Origin: Chloroflexota bacterium
GTDB taxonomy: Bacteria; Chloroflexota; UBA6077; FW602-bin22; CADDYW01
Reading direction: 5' to 3'
Length of the DNA stretch: 64,000 nucleotides
Assembly (NCBI GenBank): GCA_021324795.1
Contig: JAJPIK010000068.1
Coordinates: 62,001 to 126,000, forward strand
The position numbers and the translations under genes are program-made. Positions 36,241-43,729 of the stretch are shown here, one piece after another; the first letter of the stretch is position 1, and every line of letters begins with the position of its first letter. Below the pieces are notes generated by a model. It did no database searches. It saw nothing but the letters and a program-made list of their open reading frames with translations, and was not told where the DNA came from.

Positions 36241-36280
36241 GGTAATTAGCCGGTAATTTTACGGACAAGGAGGGCTTGTC
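36241..36280. promoter_or_regulatory. Direct repeat and inverted repeat upstream of the two-component genes
   Basis: GGTAATT occurs at 36241-36247 and 36252-36258, 11 bp apart, the spacing used by OmpR-type response regulators. Next, GACAAG (36264-36269) and CTTGTC (36275-36280) form a perfect inverted repeat with a 5-base gap. Both lie in the divergent region between the STAND gene and the lasso operon. The rest of the region (36281-36439) holds no clear gene. Confidence 0.4.
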
Positions 36281-36439
36281 GCCACAACCAAATTCACCGT
36301 TAATCTACAACAAGCGTTACGAGCGTCGCGGCTTAGGTCAGAGCGGCCAATATGCTTTACAACAATTTCACGAGCGCTCAACCTTTTCTCAACGCCGTTG
36401 TAGTAAAAAATTCGTAAAGCTAGAGCTGGTCTGGAGGAT

Positions 36440-37309
36440 GTGGCAAGAGTGAGTGTGGTCGCAGCGTTGTCGGAGAATATATCCGCCAAATCCAGGTATC
36501 TTACCCTAGATCCTCGTGCGCTCGCTCAGAAGGTCGTGGGCGAGCCGGCGAAAACTCTTGAACTCCAGATTCTCGAGCTCGTTGACTGGATGATCCATGA
36601 GCTTGCAACACCACTCGCTTCGCTGACGATTAGTGCCGAGGTGCTCGCGAGCAGTTTTGAGACAATGGAGCCAGACGAAGCTCGTGAGGCTCTTCGGCGC
36701 ATTCACCGCAATACATTCTGGTTGAAAGCACTCGTCGACAACTTCAAGCAATCGGTCCGAGCGAGTCGAACTGAGCCGAATTTTCGTCTGGTTGATTTGA
36801 GCACGTGTTTGGAGACGGCCTGTTCTTTGGTTCAACCAATCATTGACTCCCGAGGGCAAACGGTGCTGGTCGGTGGAATGCCGGACCAGCCATTGGTTTG
36901 GGGGGATTGTCACTGGATCGAGCACATTCTCGTAAACTTGCTCATGAATGCGAGCAAGTATTCGAACAAAGGTGGCTCGATCTGGCTTGATATCGTCGAG
37001 GTCGAAAATGCCTTCCAGGTTCGGGTAATCGACTCGGGGCCTGGTATTCGCCTTCACGACCAGGCGCGTATCTTTCGACCCTATACGCGGGGCGCGGCAG
37101 CGAAACGTGGGGGGGTGGAAGGCATGGGATTGGGGCTGCACGTTGTCAAGAGCCTGGTTGAAGCACAGGGGGGATCGGTTGGCGTCCAGAGCGTCCTCGG
37201 GAGGGGATCAGTCTTCTGGGTTGCATTGCCAGGCTATCGGCGCGACGAGACAGCAACGCCGGTTACGTCCGCGCTTGCTGGATGTGCTGCTGCTTCAGAG
37301 CAAATGTAA
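36440..37309 (+). CDS. Cytoplasmic sensor histidine kinase, first gene of the lasso operon
   Basis: This 289-residue kinase has the H-box WMIHELATPLASL (His53), N-box LVNLLMNASKYS near residue 165, G1 DSGPGI and G2 GMGLGLHVV. It has no transmembrane segment and no recognised sensor domain, only about 45 residues before the H-box, so its input must be cytoplasmic or a partner. GTGs at 36440, 36449 and 36455 are all possible starts; GGAGG at 36433-36437 is best spaced for 36449. The response regulator follows 67 bp later. The pair begins the operon that carries the lasso proteases, which implies signal-controlled peptide production. Confidence 0.9.
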   Translation: MARVSVVAALSENISAKSRYLTLDPRALAQKVVGEPAKTLELQILELVDWMIHELATPLASLTISAEVLASSFETMEPDEAREALRRIHRNTFWLKALVDNFKQSVRASRTEPNFRLVDLSTCLETACSLVQPIIDSRGQTVLVGGMPDQPLVWGDCHWIEHILVNLLMNASKYSNKGGSIWLDIVEVENAFQVRVIDSGPGIRLHDQARIFRPYTRGAAAKRGGVEGMGLGLHVVKSLVEAQGGSVGVQSVLGRGSVFWVALPGYRRDETATPVTSALAGCAAASEQM

Positions 37310-37376
37310 TGGGCAGGTAATCAATCCGTCACGGATGATCGTTGATAGTGGTTAATTTGGGGATGAGGTGTTTGTG

Positions 37377-38072
37377 ATGAAGATTCTGCTGGCGGACGAT
37401 GACTCCGACATGTTGGATGTGACGGCCTATGCGTTACGGCGGGAAGGCTTCAACATCATCGTTGCTACGAATGGTGCCCAAGCTCTCCGGCGATGGCAAT
37501 CAGATGATCCTGACTTGGTTTTACTCGATGTGAGCATGCCCCGAGGAAATGGCTTCGAGGTATGCCGAAAAATACGCCAAACGTCCACGACTCCGATCAT
37601 TATGCTCACCGGAGCTGATGACGAAGAGCATGTTGTCAAAGGTTTTTTGCACGGCGCGGACGACTATGTTACCAAGCCTTTTAGCGCGAAGCAGTTGGCG
37701 TTGCGCATTCGGGCGGTGTTGCGTCGTTGCTCGACCAATCCGATACGTGAAGCCGTCCCAGAGTTGCGCGTTGGCGACTACGTCTTGGACGTGGAATCCT
37801 GCCAGGCACATCGAGAGGGTGAAATCGTCCAGCTCACTGCGCTGGAATTCCGAATTCTGCATGCGTTGACGGTAAATGAAGGACATGTCGTGAGCTTTCG
37901 CCGCCTGGTCGAGCGAGCTTGGGGATACGATGGCGGCGATGCGTCGATGCTCAAGACTCATGTAAGTCATATTCGGAAAAAGCTTCACTTGCAGCCGGGC
38001 TGCCCGGGCTATATTGGTGTCGTGCATGGCGTTGGCTACTATCTCTTACGCTCGTCGCAAGGGGCAGCCTAG
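37377..38072 (+). CDS. OmpR-family response regulator
   Basis: This 231-residue protein has a receiver domain with acidic residues ADDDSD, phosphoacceptor Asp51 in VLLDVSMP, and the lysine in YVTKPF. The C-terminal winged helix of OmpR/PhoB type has LTALEFRILHALTVNEGHVV and HVSHIRKKL. The ATG at 37377 has GAGG 8 bp upstream; a GTG at 37368 would add three residues. It is the partner of the kinase just upstream. Its likely targets are its own promoter and the promoter of the cyclase-precursor operon. Confidence 0.93.
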   Translation: MKILLADDDSDMLDVTAYALRREGFNIIVATNGAQALRRWQSDDPDLVLLDVSMPRGNGFEVCRKIRQTSTTPIIMLTGADDEEHVVKGFLHGADDYVTKPFSAKQLALRIRAVLRRCSTNPIREAVPELRVGDYVLDVESCQAHREGEIVQLTALEFRILHALTVNEGHVVSFRRLVERAWGYDGGDASMLKTHVSHIRKKLHLQPGCPGYIGVVHGVGYYLLRSSQGAA

Positions 38073-38171
38073 CTAATCGCGATTTTGTTCGCTCACCGGT
38101 GAGGTTTAGCCAGAGCGAAACACGGAGTGCGCCAGTTTCTGAACGGCGTACAATGGGAGATGGATGAGACC

Positions 38172-38627
38172 ATGCAGGGCATTCGCCTCATTCGCCGTTT
38201 TTGGGGATTGGCGCCATCGGATCGCCGATTGTTAGTGCTTGCCGTCTGGCAGCTTTGCTGGGTTGGCATGCTGGCGAGAATATTCGGTTTTCAGTCGCTT
38301 GTGCGCCAGGCGCAAGGAATCCGTCCGCCCAACGATTACACCCCAAGCCCGGTCGAGCTAGAACGGGCATACGTTTATGCCCACTGGCTCGAGTCGGCTG
38401 CCCGCCGACGGCTCATTAACGCGTACTGCCTCCAACGTTCACTCGCTCTCCACCGATGGCTCCAACGGGAAGGGATGCCCAGTGTGCTCCAGATCGGCGT
38501 TTGGAAAGGGGGAGACGTCTTGCACGCCCACGCTTGGGTCGAACTTGGGAATCACGTGGTGAACGATCGACCCGCCGCGATCGCCTCGTTTGTTCCTTTA
38601 GCTCAAAATCTTCCCAAGCAAGTGTGA
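38172..38627 (+). CDS. Lasso peptide leader peptidase B2 (transglutaminase-like)
   Basis: This protein of about 151 residues belongs to the Transglut_core3 family that removes the leader from lasso precursors. The Cys-His-Asp catalytic residues are Cys86 (NAYCLQRSLALHRWL), His120 (VLHAHAWVEL) and Asp132 (VVND). An N-terminal amphipathic part, VLAVWQLCWVGMLARIFGF, is typical of B2 proteins. It needs the B1 protein (40140) to present the leader. Start choice between ATG 38160 and 38172 rests on spacing from GGGAG; a GTG at 38127 is also open. It is transcribed with the two-component genes. Confidence 0.9.
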   Translation: MQGIRLIRRFWGLAPSDRRLLVLAVWQLCWVGMLARIFGFQSLVRQAQGIRPPNDYTPSPVELERAYVYAHWLESAARRRLINAYCLQRSLALHRWLQREGMPSVLQIGVWKGGDVLHAHAWVELGNHVVNDRPAAIASFVPLAQNLPKQV

Positions 38628-38971
38628 GATCGCTTGTTATTGCAGTCGGATCTCAACCCCTTCGTAACCCAGCCTTTACTCGCATTGCACACCACTCTCT
38701 GAAGATATTCTCCAGATAGTGCCTGGGCGGACGACGAAGCTGTTCGACGACGAACAGAAGCTTGTTGGAGTGCGAAGCTCGAAAACGGCAGTGGTCCTTT
38801 CCCCCAAGGGGCGTCAGCCGGATTTACGAGTGTCTTTGTCTGGCCTGTGGATTGGCTGATGAAGAGATGGCGGTACGAGGGCGGCATTTCAACGTCGAAT
38901 CCTTCACCACATTGGAGGCAGGATTCCGAAGTTGGCCCACCAGAAGACTGCAAGGAGGCGAGGCAACCGGG
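38628..38971 (+). other. 344 bp gap between B2 and the DegT-like gene
   Basis: No gene is supported here. The DegT-like frame stays open upstream to 38762, with an in-frame ATG at 38867 (MAVRGRHFNVES), but this part lacks homology to the family N-terminus. A short stem CCCC-AA-GGGG lies at about 38802-38811. The stretch may be a remnant of a lost gene or a long leader region. Confidence 0.4.
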
Positions 38972-40108
38972 ATGCGCGTTCCATTCGTAGATCTCAAGGC
39001 GCAGTATGCGACGATCAACAATGAGATCGTCAAAGAGGTCATGACTGTGCTCAAGGGGATGAATCTGCTGCTTGGACCAAACGTTACGGCATTCGAAACC
39101 GAGTTCGCCGCCTACTGTCAGACACAGTACGCGATTGGGGTCGGCTCAGGAACTGATGCTCTCCATTTGGCGCTCCGCGCGTGCGGTGTCCGCGCCGGAG
39201 ACGAAGTCATTACGGTCTCCCATAGCTTCATCGCCACGGCGGAAGCGATTGTTATGGTGGGAGCAACGCCAGTCTACGTCGACATCGATCCCCATACATA
39301 CACGATGGACCCCGCTCAAATCGAGGCGGCGATTTCCGAGCGCACGCGCGCGATTGTGCCAGTCCATTTGTACGGCCAGATGGCCGATATGGATGCAATC
39401 ATGGCGATTGCGCGACACCATGGCCTGGCCGTGGTCGAAGATGCTTGTCAAGCAGCTGGCGCGAGCGATCATGGGCGAAAGGCAGGCGGCATCGGCGATG
39501 CCGCGGCTTTTAGCTTCAGTCCGACGGCGAACTTAGGAGCATATGGGGATGGCGGTGCAGTCACGACGAATTCTCGGGCAATTGCCGAGGAAGTGCGACG
39601 ATTGCGCAGTCACGGCCTATTGGCAGAGGATGAATGCGAGGAAATGGGGGTTAATTCGCGGCTTGACGAGCTTCAGGCAGCCATTTTGCGGGTGAAGCTG
39701 CGTCACCTCGACCGGTGGAATGATCTGCGTCGCCTCCACGCCGAGACGTATCGTCAATTGCTCAGCGATTCGCGAAAGTTGCGACTCCCGCATACCCGTT
39801 CCGGCGCTTCGCACGTCTATCGGCATTACGTAGTCCAAATCGAGGACCGAGACTACGTTCGCCAGTCACTTGGCGCGCTCGGGATCGAATCGGGTGTTCA
39901 CTATCCAATCCCGATTCACTTGCAGAAGGCATCCGAGGCGATCGGGAGGACGGTCGGTATGTTGCCGGAAACACTCCGCATTTCCCAGCACATTCTCTCT
40001 CTTCCAATGTACGCCGAGCTCGAACCGGAGCACTTATCCTATGTCGCGGCATGCTTACGGACGGTAACGGGGTTGGAACGGTCCAAGTTGCGGGTAAACT
40101 TCGGTTAG
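38972..40108 (+). CDS. DegT/DnrJ/EryC1/StrS-family protein with Ala at the PLP lysine position
   Basis: This 378-residue protein starts at ATG 38972, after GGAGGCGAGG. It is full length and keeps the family's PLP pocket: GSGTDALHLAL, the aspartate in VVEDACQAAGA, NSRLDELQAAIL and HVYRHYVVQ. At the Schiff-base motif, normally FSFxPTKNLG, it reads FSFSPTANLGAYGDGGA, with Ala186 encoded by GCG at 39527-39529. Without this lysine it cannot hold PLP as an internal aldimine or perform ordinary sugar transamination. It may have another chemistry, a structural role, or be inactive. Family members usually make aminosugars, and no sugar gene is nearby. It sits inside the lasso operon between B2 and B1. 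Confidence 0.93.
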   Translation: MRVPFVDLKAQYATINNEIVKEVMTVLKGMNLLLGPNVTAFETEFAAYCQTQYAIGVGSGTDALHLALRACGVRAGDEVITVSHSFIATAEAIVMVGATPVYVDIDPHTYTMDPAQIEAAISERTRAIVPVHLYGQMADMDAIMAIARHHGLAVVEDACQAAGASDHGRKAGGIGDAAAFSFSPTANLGAYGDGGAVTTNSRAIAEEVRRLRSHGLLAEDECEEMGVNSRLDELQAAILRVKLRHLDRWNDLRRLHAETYRQLLSDSRKLRLPHTRSGASHVYRHYVVQIEDRDYVRQSLGALGIESGVHYPIPIHLQKASEAIGRTVGMLPETLRISQHILSLPMYAELEPEHLSYVAACLRTVTGLERSKLRVNFG

Positions 40109-40139
40109 GGCCGTAAGAGACGAGGATCAATTGGGAGGA

Positions 40140-40430
40140 ATGAGGTTGCGGCAAGTCAGTCGAGTGCCAGCGATCGAGGAAACAGTTGCTTGGGCTGATC
40201 TCGAAGGGGAGTCGGTCCTTTTGAACGTCCTCGAAGGCCTCTATTTTGGTCTAGACGAAGTGGGGACGATGATCTGGAAGCTGGTCTCAGAAGGACTCGC
40301 CGCAGACCAAATCGTCGCGCGACTGCTCGAAGAGTTCGAGGTGGCGCCTGAGCAACTCGAAGGTGACGTCGCGGATTTCTTGCTGACACTCGAAGCGAAG
40401 AAGTTGATCCACTTCGTCGAACAGCATTGA
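40140..40430 (+). CDS. Lasso peptide B1, PqqD-like RiPP recognition element
   Basis: This protein of about 96 residues is a stand-alone PqqD-type recognition element. The patterns VAWADLEGESVLLNVLEGLY, FGLDEVGTMIWKLVSEG and FEVAPEQLEGDVADFLLTLE are typical: a beta-hairpin then a three-helix bundle. In lasso systems it binds the YxxPxLxxxG leader and hands it to B2. Three starts are close (TTG 40131, ATG 40140, TTG 40146), with GGGAGG at 40133-40138. Its stop codon is 9 bp from that of the convergent kinase gene. Confidence 0.92.
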   Translation: MRLRQVSRVPAIEETVAWADLEGESVLLNVLEGLYFGLDEVGTMIWKLVSEGLAADQIVARLLEEFEVAPEQLEGDVADFLLTLEAKKLIHFVEQH

Positions 40431-40439
40431 AGCATCCGA

Positions 40440-41411
40440 TCATGCGCTCCACCCGGTCAATGGATCCGGTTGGCACCTACGCGGCTTCGTACACTGCATC
40501 TGCTCTTCCACGAGCCGTGCTCCCTCGGAGAGCAACGCGAGCGAACGCGGCCGCGCGAGGTCGAAGACGGGCACGGTCCGGACCAGAGCAGTGCATTGTC
40601 GCAGGTGTTGAGAAGCCGCTTTGCCTCGCAGTAACATTGCCCCAAAGCGCGCGGCATAGGAGTTACTGATCAGACGGAGAATCGCGTCGCGAGGCGGAAG
40701 CAGGGTAAGCTTACTCTCCGTGGCCACGGAGAGTAAGTATATTCCGGCAAGCGGAATGGGGTGGCTCTCGAAGCTCTCGGCCATCCGGCGAGAACGCTTC
40801 TCGTATCCCGGTGCGACCCGAGGAAGCAGGGCCGGATCGCCGCCAACCGATCTGACCGCATCGGGCCACAGCTTGACTTGCGGGAAGCCCGAGAGCACGA
40901 TCGGTCGTTCGCCGCTGACGTCCAACGCGACAACGTCGTCCGCCAGCAGACTGTGACCTCTCGCGCATAACGTCGCCGCCATGGTTGACTTGCCATTTCC
41001 CTTACCCGCGACGAAGACCACGGCCTGGCCACCGACCGCCACGGCGCTGGCGTGGAGAACGAGGTGTCCTCGTTGCTGGAGGAGAAGCGCCATGATGGTA
41101 CCCAGGAGAGGCAAACGAACGATTGATTCGTCGTCTTCCGAGCATGGCTCGACCACGATTTCATTGCCGTGTCGGACCAGATAGGCCCCGACGCCAGCCC
41201 AGGCCAGATAAGCCTGGTCGGCGCCGACGAGATAGCGCTCTTGCTCCCTGCCATCGCTCGATAGAGAAAAACCGACCTTCCCTCGCCGGATGTTCACGTC
41301 GGGGTTGTCGCTGGGAGACGGTTGCAGCTCTGGTAGAACGAGTGCCGAGCGGATGCCCAGTCCGTAGGCGGTGTAGTGATGCATCGATTTCTCACGTGCC
41401 TTTATTGTCAC
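40440..41411 (-). CDS. HPr kinase-like protein of the lasso cluster
   Basis: This 323-residue protein resembles the C-terminal domain of HPr kinase/phosphorylase. The P-loop is VAGKGNGKSTMAATL near residue 135, followed by LLADDVVALD (Walker B). The N-terminal 120 residues have a beta-rich pattern as in lasso-cluster kinases. In paeninodin-type systems such a kinase phosphorylates the C-terminal serine of the precursor, and the precursor here ends in serine. It follows the exporter stop by 3 bp; the GTG at 41411 and ATG at 41384 are possible starts. Phosphorylation is inferred, not shown. Confidence 0.88.
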   Translation of the reverse strand: MTIKAREKSMHHYTAYGLGIRSALVLPELQPSPSDNPDVNIRRGKVGFSLSSDGREQERYLVGADQAYLAWAGVGAYLVRHGNEIVVEPCSEDDESIVRLPLLGTIMALLLQQRGHLVLHASAVAVGGQAVVFVAGKGNGKSTMAATLCARGHSLLADDVVALDVSGERPIVLSGFPQVKLWPDAVRSVGGDPALLPRVAPGYEKRSRRMAESFESHPIPLAGIYLLSVATESKLTLLPPRDAILRLISNSYAARFGAMLLRGKAASQHLRQCTALVRTVPVFDLARPRSLALLSEGARLVEEQMQCTKPRRCQPDPLTGWSA

Positions 41412-41414
41412 CGT

Positions 41415-43211
41415 TTAGACCCCATCTGAGACCATCGTATCGAGATATGCCGAGGACGCGGGCGGGAGCGCGTCTCGGAGACGCCAGTCTCCACCAAATT
41501 GCAGTTCGTAGAGTTCGCGGAAGAGTCCCGGACGTCTCAGTAGCTCCGCCGGTGTCCCCTGCTGGACAACTTTTCCTTCGCTAAGGACCAGGACTCTATC
41601 GGCTTGCTGAACCGTCGTCAGGCGATGGGCAATGACGAATGTCGTGCGGCCGCGGGTAAGATCAGCTAACGCGGCTTGGAGAAGCGTTTCGGAACGCGCG
41701 TCGAGCGCCGAGGTGGGTTCATCGAGGACGAGAATGCGTGGATCGCGTAGGAATGCGCGCGCAATCGCCAGGCGCTGCTTCTGTCCCTCTGAGAGCTGAA
41801 AACCCCGCTCGCCCACGTTCGTGTCTAGCCCATTGGGAAGTCCCTCGATAAATTCCCAGGCATTCGCGGCGCGGAGCGCGGCAATAATTTGCGCATCGTT
41901 GGCATCCTCGTACCCCAGGCATACGTTTTCGCGAATCGTCCGGGCGAACAGAAATGTATCCTGGAAGACCACTCCAATCTGGCGTCGGAGACCCTCCAGT
42001 GTTAAGTCGCGGAGATCCTGGCCATCGAGAAGCACCCGCCCGCAGGTCGGATCGTAAAAGCGACAGATGAGACTGGCGATAGTCGTCTTTCCCGCGCCGC
42101 TCGGACCAACGAGAGCGATCATCTGCCCGGGCCAAGCGGTGAAAGAAATGTCTTGGAGCACGGGATGATCCGACGTGTAGGCGAAACCAACGCCCTGGAA
42201 CTCAATCCGCCCTTCGACGTTACTGGGCCAGCGGGCATCCGGGCTTTCCGGAACGCGAGGGGTCTGATCGAGAAAGGACTGGAGGCGATCTGCCGTGCCC
42301 CGCGCTTTCTGGAGCGTACCGACCAGACCAAAGATTTGACTGGCCGGGGTGAAGGCGTAGCCGAAGAGTGAGCGCATCGCGATGAGTGTCCCGAGAGTCG
42401 TTTCGCTGCGAATGACGAGATAGCCGCCGTAGCCAAGGATAATCGCGCTTACCGCGAGTGACAGGACCAATTGGCCGGTCCCGAGCCCGGTCTCCAGCAT
42501 TGCGATGCGCATACGCAGGCGAAGCAGGTCCCCCAGACTTCGACTGAGATCCCTTCGTTGTCGGTTCTCTTCTCCGAAGGTGACGAGCTCGCGCAGGCCG
42601 GCTAACCCTTCGTGCAGCCGTTCGTTTACTTCCGCGGCCTTCGCTTGCGCACGCCGCATGGCGGGCCGTAGGGGCCGGGTGGCAAACCAGAGACAGACGA
42701 CTACCAGCGGGGGCAGTATCCCGCTAGTCACTGCAAGCTGCCAGTTCAACGAGAACATGAAGGCCAGCGCTAGTACGAGGGTCACAACGTTGCCCAGTAT
42801 GCCGAGCAGTCCGTTACCCAGCAGGCTTGTCAAATTGGGAATGTCATTCACGAAAAGGGAGAGCGTCCTCCCACTGTGTTCCTGCCGAGAGAAGGCAAGC
42901 GACAGCATCTCGACGTGGGCGAATAGTCGTTCCTGAAGCCGTTTAGTCAGCCGCTCGGCGAAGTATTTCTGGAGTAGTCGTCCGGACGTCGAAAGGCAGG
43001 TCGAGCCGAGCCAGAGACCAACGTAAAGGGTCAGAAGTGGCGGCAGCAGGCTGAGTCGCTGGCCCAGGATCACTGCGTCGATCAGTTGCTTTTCGACAAG
43101 TGGGAGTCGCAACGTTATCAGCGGCGTCAAGACTGCGATAAGAACGAGGCCTGCCAGCAGCCACCAGGCACCGGGCTCTTCGCCAAAGAGCAAGCGTCGA
43201 ATCAGTTGCAT
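41415..43211 (-). CDS. ABC transporter (lasso peptide exporter, D protein)
   Basis: This 598-residue half-transporter has six membrane segments in residues 1-320, then an ATPase domain with Walker A GPSGAGKTTIASL, Q-loop FQDTFLFA, signature LSEGQKQRLAIARAF, Walker B ILVLDEPTSALD and switch IAHRLTT. It lacks an N-terminal C39 peptidase domain, as expected because B2 removes the leader. It should export the mature lasso peptide and give self-immunity. It lies about 205 bp downstream of the precursor gene, with a strong hairpin between. Confidence 0.95.
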   Translation of the reverse strand: MQLIRRLLFGEEPGAWWLLAGLVLIAVLTPLITLRLPLVEKQLIDAVILGQRLSLLPPLLTLYVGLWLGSTCLSTSGRLLQKYFAERLTKRLQERLFAHVEMLSLAFSRQEHSGRTLSLFVNDIPNLTSLLGNGLLGILGNVVTLVLALAFMFSLNWQLAVTSGILPPLVVVCLWFATRPLRPAMRRAQAKAAEVNERLHEGLAGLRELVTFGEENRQRRDLSRSLGDLLRLRMRIAMLETGLGTGQLVLSLAVSAIILGYGGYLVIRSETTLGTLIAMRSLFGYAFTPASQIFGLVGTLQKARGTADRLQSFLDQTPRVPESPDARWPSNVEGRIEFQGVGFAYTSDHPVLQDISFTAWPGQMIALVGPSGAGKTTIASLICRFYDPTCGRVLLDGQDLRDLTLEGLRRQIGVVFQDTFLFARTIRENVCLGYEDANDAQIIAALRAANAWEFIEGLPNGLDTNVGERGFQLSEGQKQRLAIARAFLRDPRILVLDEPTSALDARSETLLQAALADLTRGRTTFVIAHRLTTVQQADRVLVLSEGKVVQQGTPAELLRRPGLFRELYELQFGGDWRLRDALPPASSAYLDTMVSDGV

Positions 43212-43350
43212 TGACTTCGGTAACTCCCTAAGAGGTAACGGTACGAGACTGCCATGCCCTGACCCTGTCGCCCGGACGTGAACGTCCGGCGGAATTTGTT
43301 TAACGGATATCGCTTACCTGCAGCTTGTCAGTGATTACGTGCAGAATCTG

Positions 43351-43383
43351 GCCATAGCGGCGCCCATCAGGCGCCGCTATGGC
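43351..43383 (-). terminator. Perfect 14 bp hairpin downstream of the lasso precursor gene
   Basis: GCCATAGCGGCGCC and its exact reverse complement are separated by CATCA. No T-tract follows on the minus strand, so it is more likely an attenuator or an mRNA-stabilising 3' stem that sets precursor expression above that of the exporter. A smaller stem, GCGGCG-CTT-CGCCGC, lies at 43401-43415, right after the precursor stop. Confidence 0.65.
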
Positions 43384-43416
43384 AGGCGAACGACGGAATC
43401 GCGGCGCTTCGCCGCC

Positions 43417-43587
43417 CTAGGAGCAGATCAGACCGGGATGCGGCTCGCTGGGGTTGCAGACGTTGTTGACACTGATCAACTGCCCATTGACAATAATGTT
43501 GTCCGGGCTTCCTCCCGTCTGTCCAGCCGTGATCTGTTCCAGCCGGCCATACTCGACCAGCGTTGGAGGCCGGTAGGCTCTCTTCAT
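43417..43587 (-). CDS. Lasso peptide precursor A (56 residues)
   Basis: This short gene starts at ATG 43587, 7 bp after a near-perfect AGGAGGTGA site. The leader is 21 residues and has the motif YxxPxLxxxG as Y5, P8, L10, G14 (YRPPTLVEYG). Thr20 is at position -2, the lasso signature. The 35-residue core begins GQTGGSPD: Gly1 and Asp8 would close an 8-residue macrolactam ring. The tail has Cys23 and Cys34, which could form a disulfide, and ends in Ser35. The core is long for a lasso peptide. It sits between the cyclase and exporter genes on the same strand. Confidence 0.93.
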   Translation of the reverse strand: MKRAYRPPTLVEYGRLEQITAGQTGGSPDNIIVNGQLISVNNVCNPSEPHPGLICS

Positions 43588-43630
43588 CTATTCACCTCCT
43601 TTCGCCATGCTTCACGCCGTGAACCAGCCT

Positions 43631-43651
43631 CGCCGCGACTTGTTCGCGGCG
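43631..43651 (-). promoter_or_regulatory. Stem-loop in the leader of the precursor gene
   Basis: CGCCGCGA and TCGCGGCG form a perfect 8 bp stem with loop CTTGT, 44 bp upstream of the precursor start. It lies between the cyclase stop and the precursor and could be a processing site or attenuator. No promoter with good -35 and -10 boxes was found here. Confidence 0.45.
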
Positions 43652-43729
43652 GCCCGGGCATGAGGTTTAGCTTTATCACTGTCTTTCCCTGGACGTCGTC
43701 TAAGCGCAAGAGCGACCGGTCTGATGGCT

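Noticed and set aside
38762-38971. Longer DegT-like protein starting at 38762 or 38867
   Set aside because: The family N-terminus (VPFVDLKAQY) begins right after the ATG at 38972, which has GGAGG upstream. The extension has no similarity to the family.
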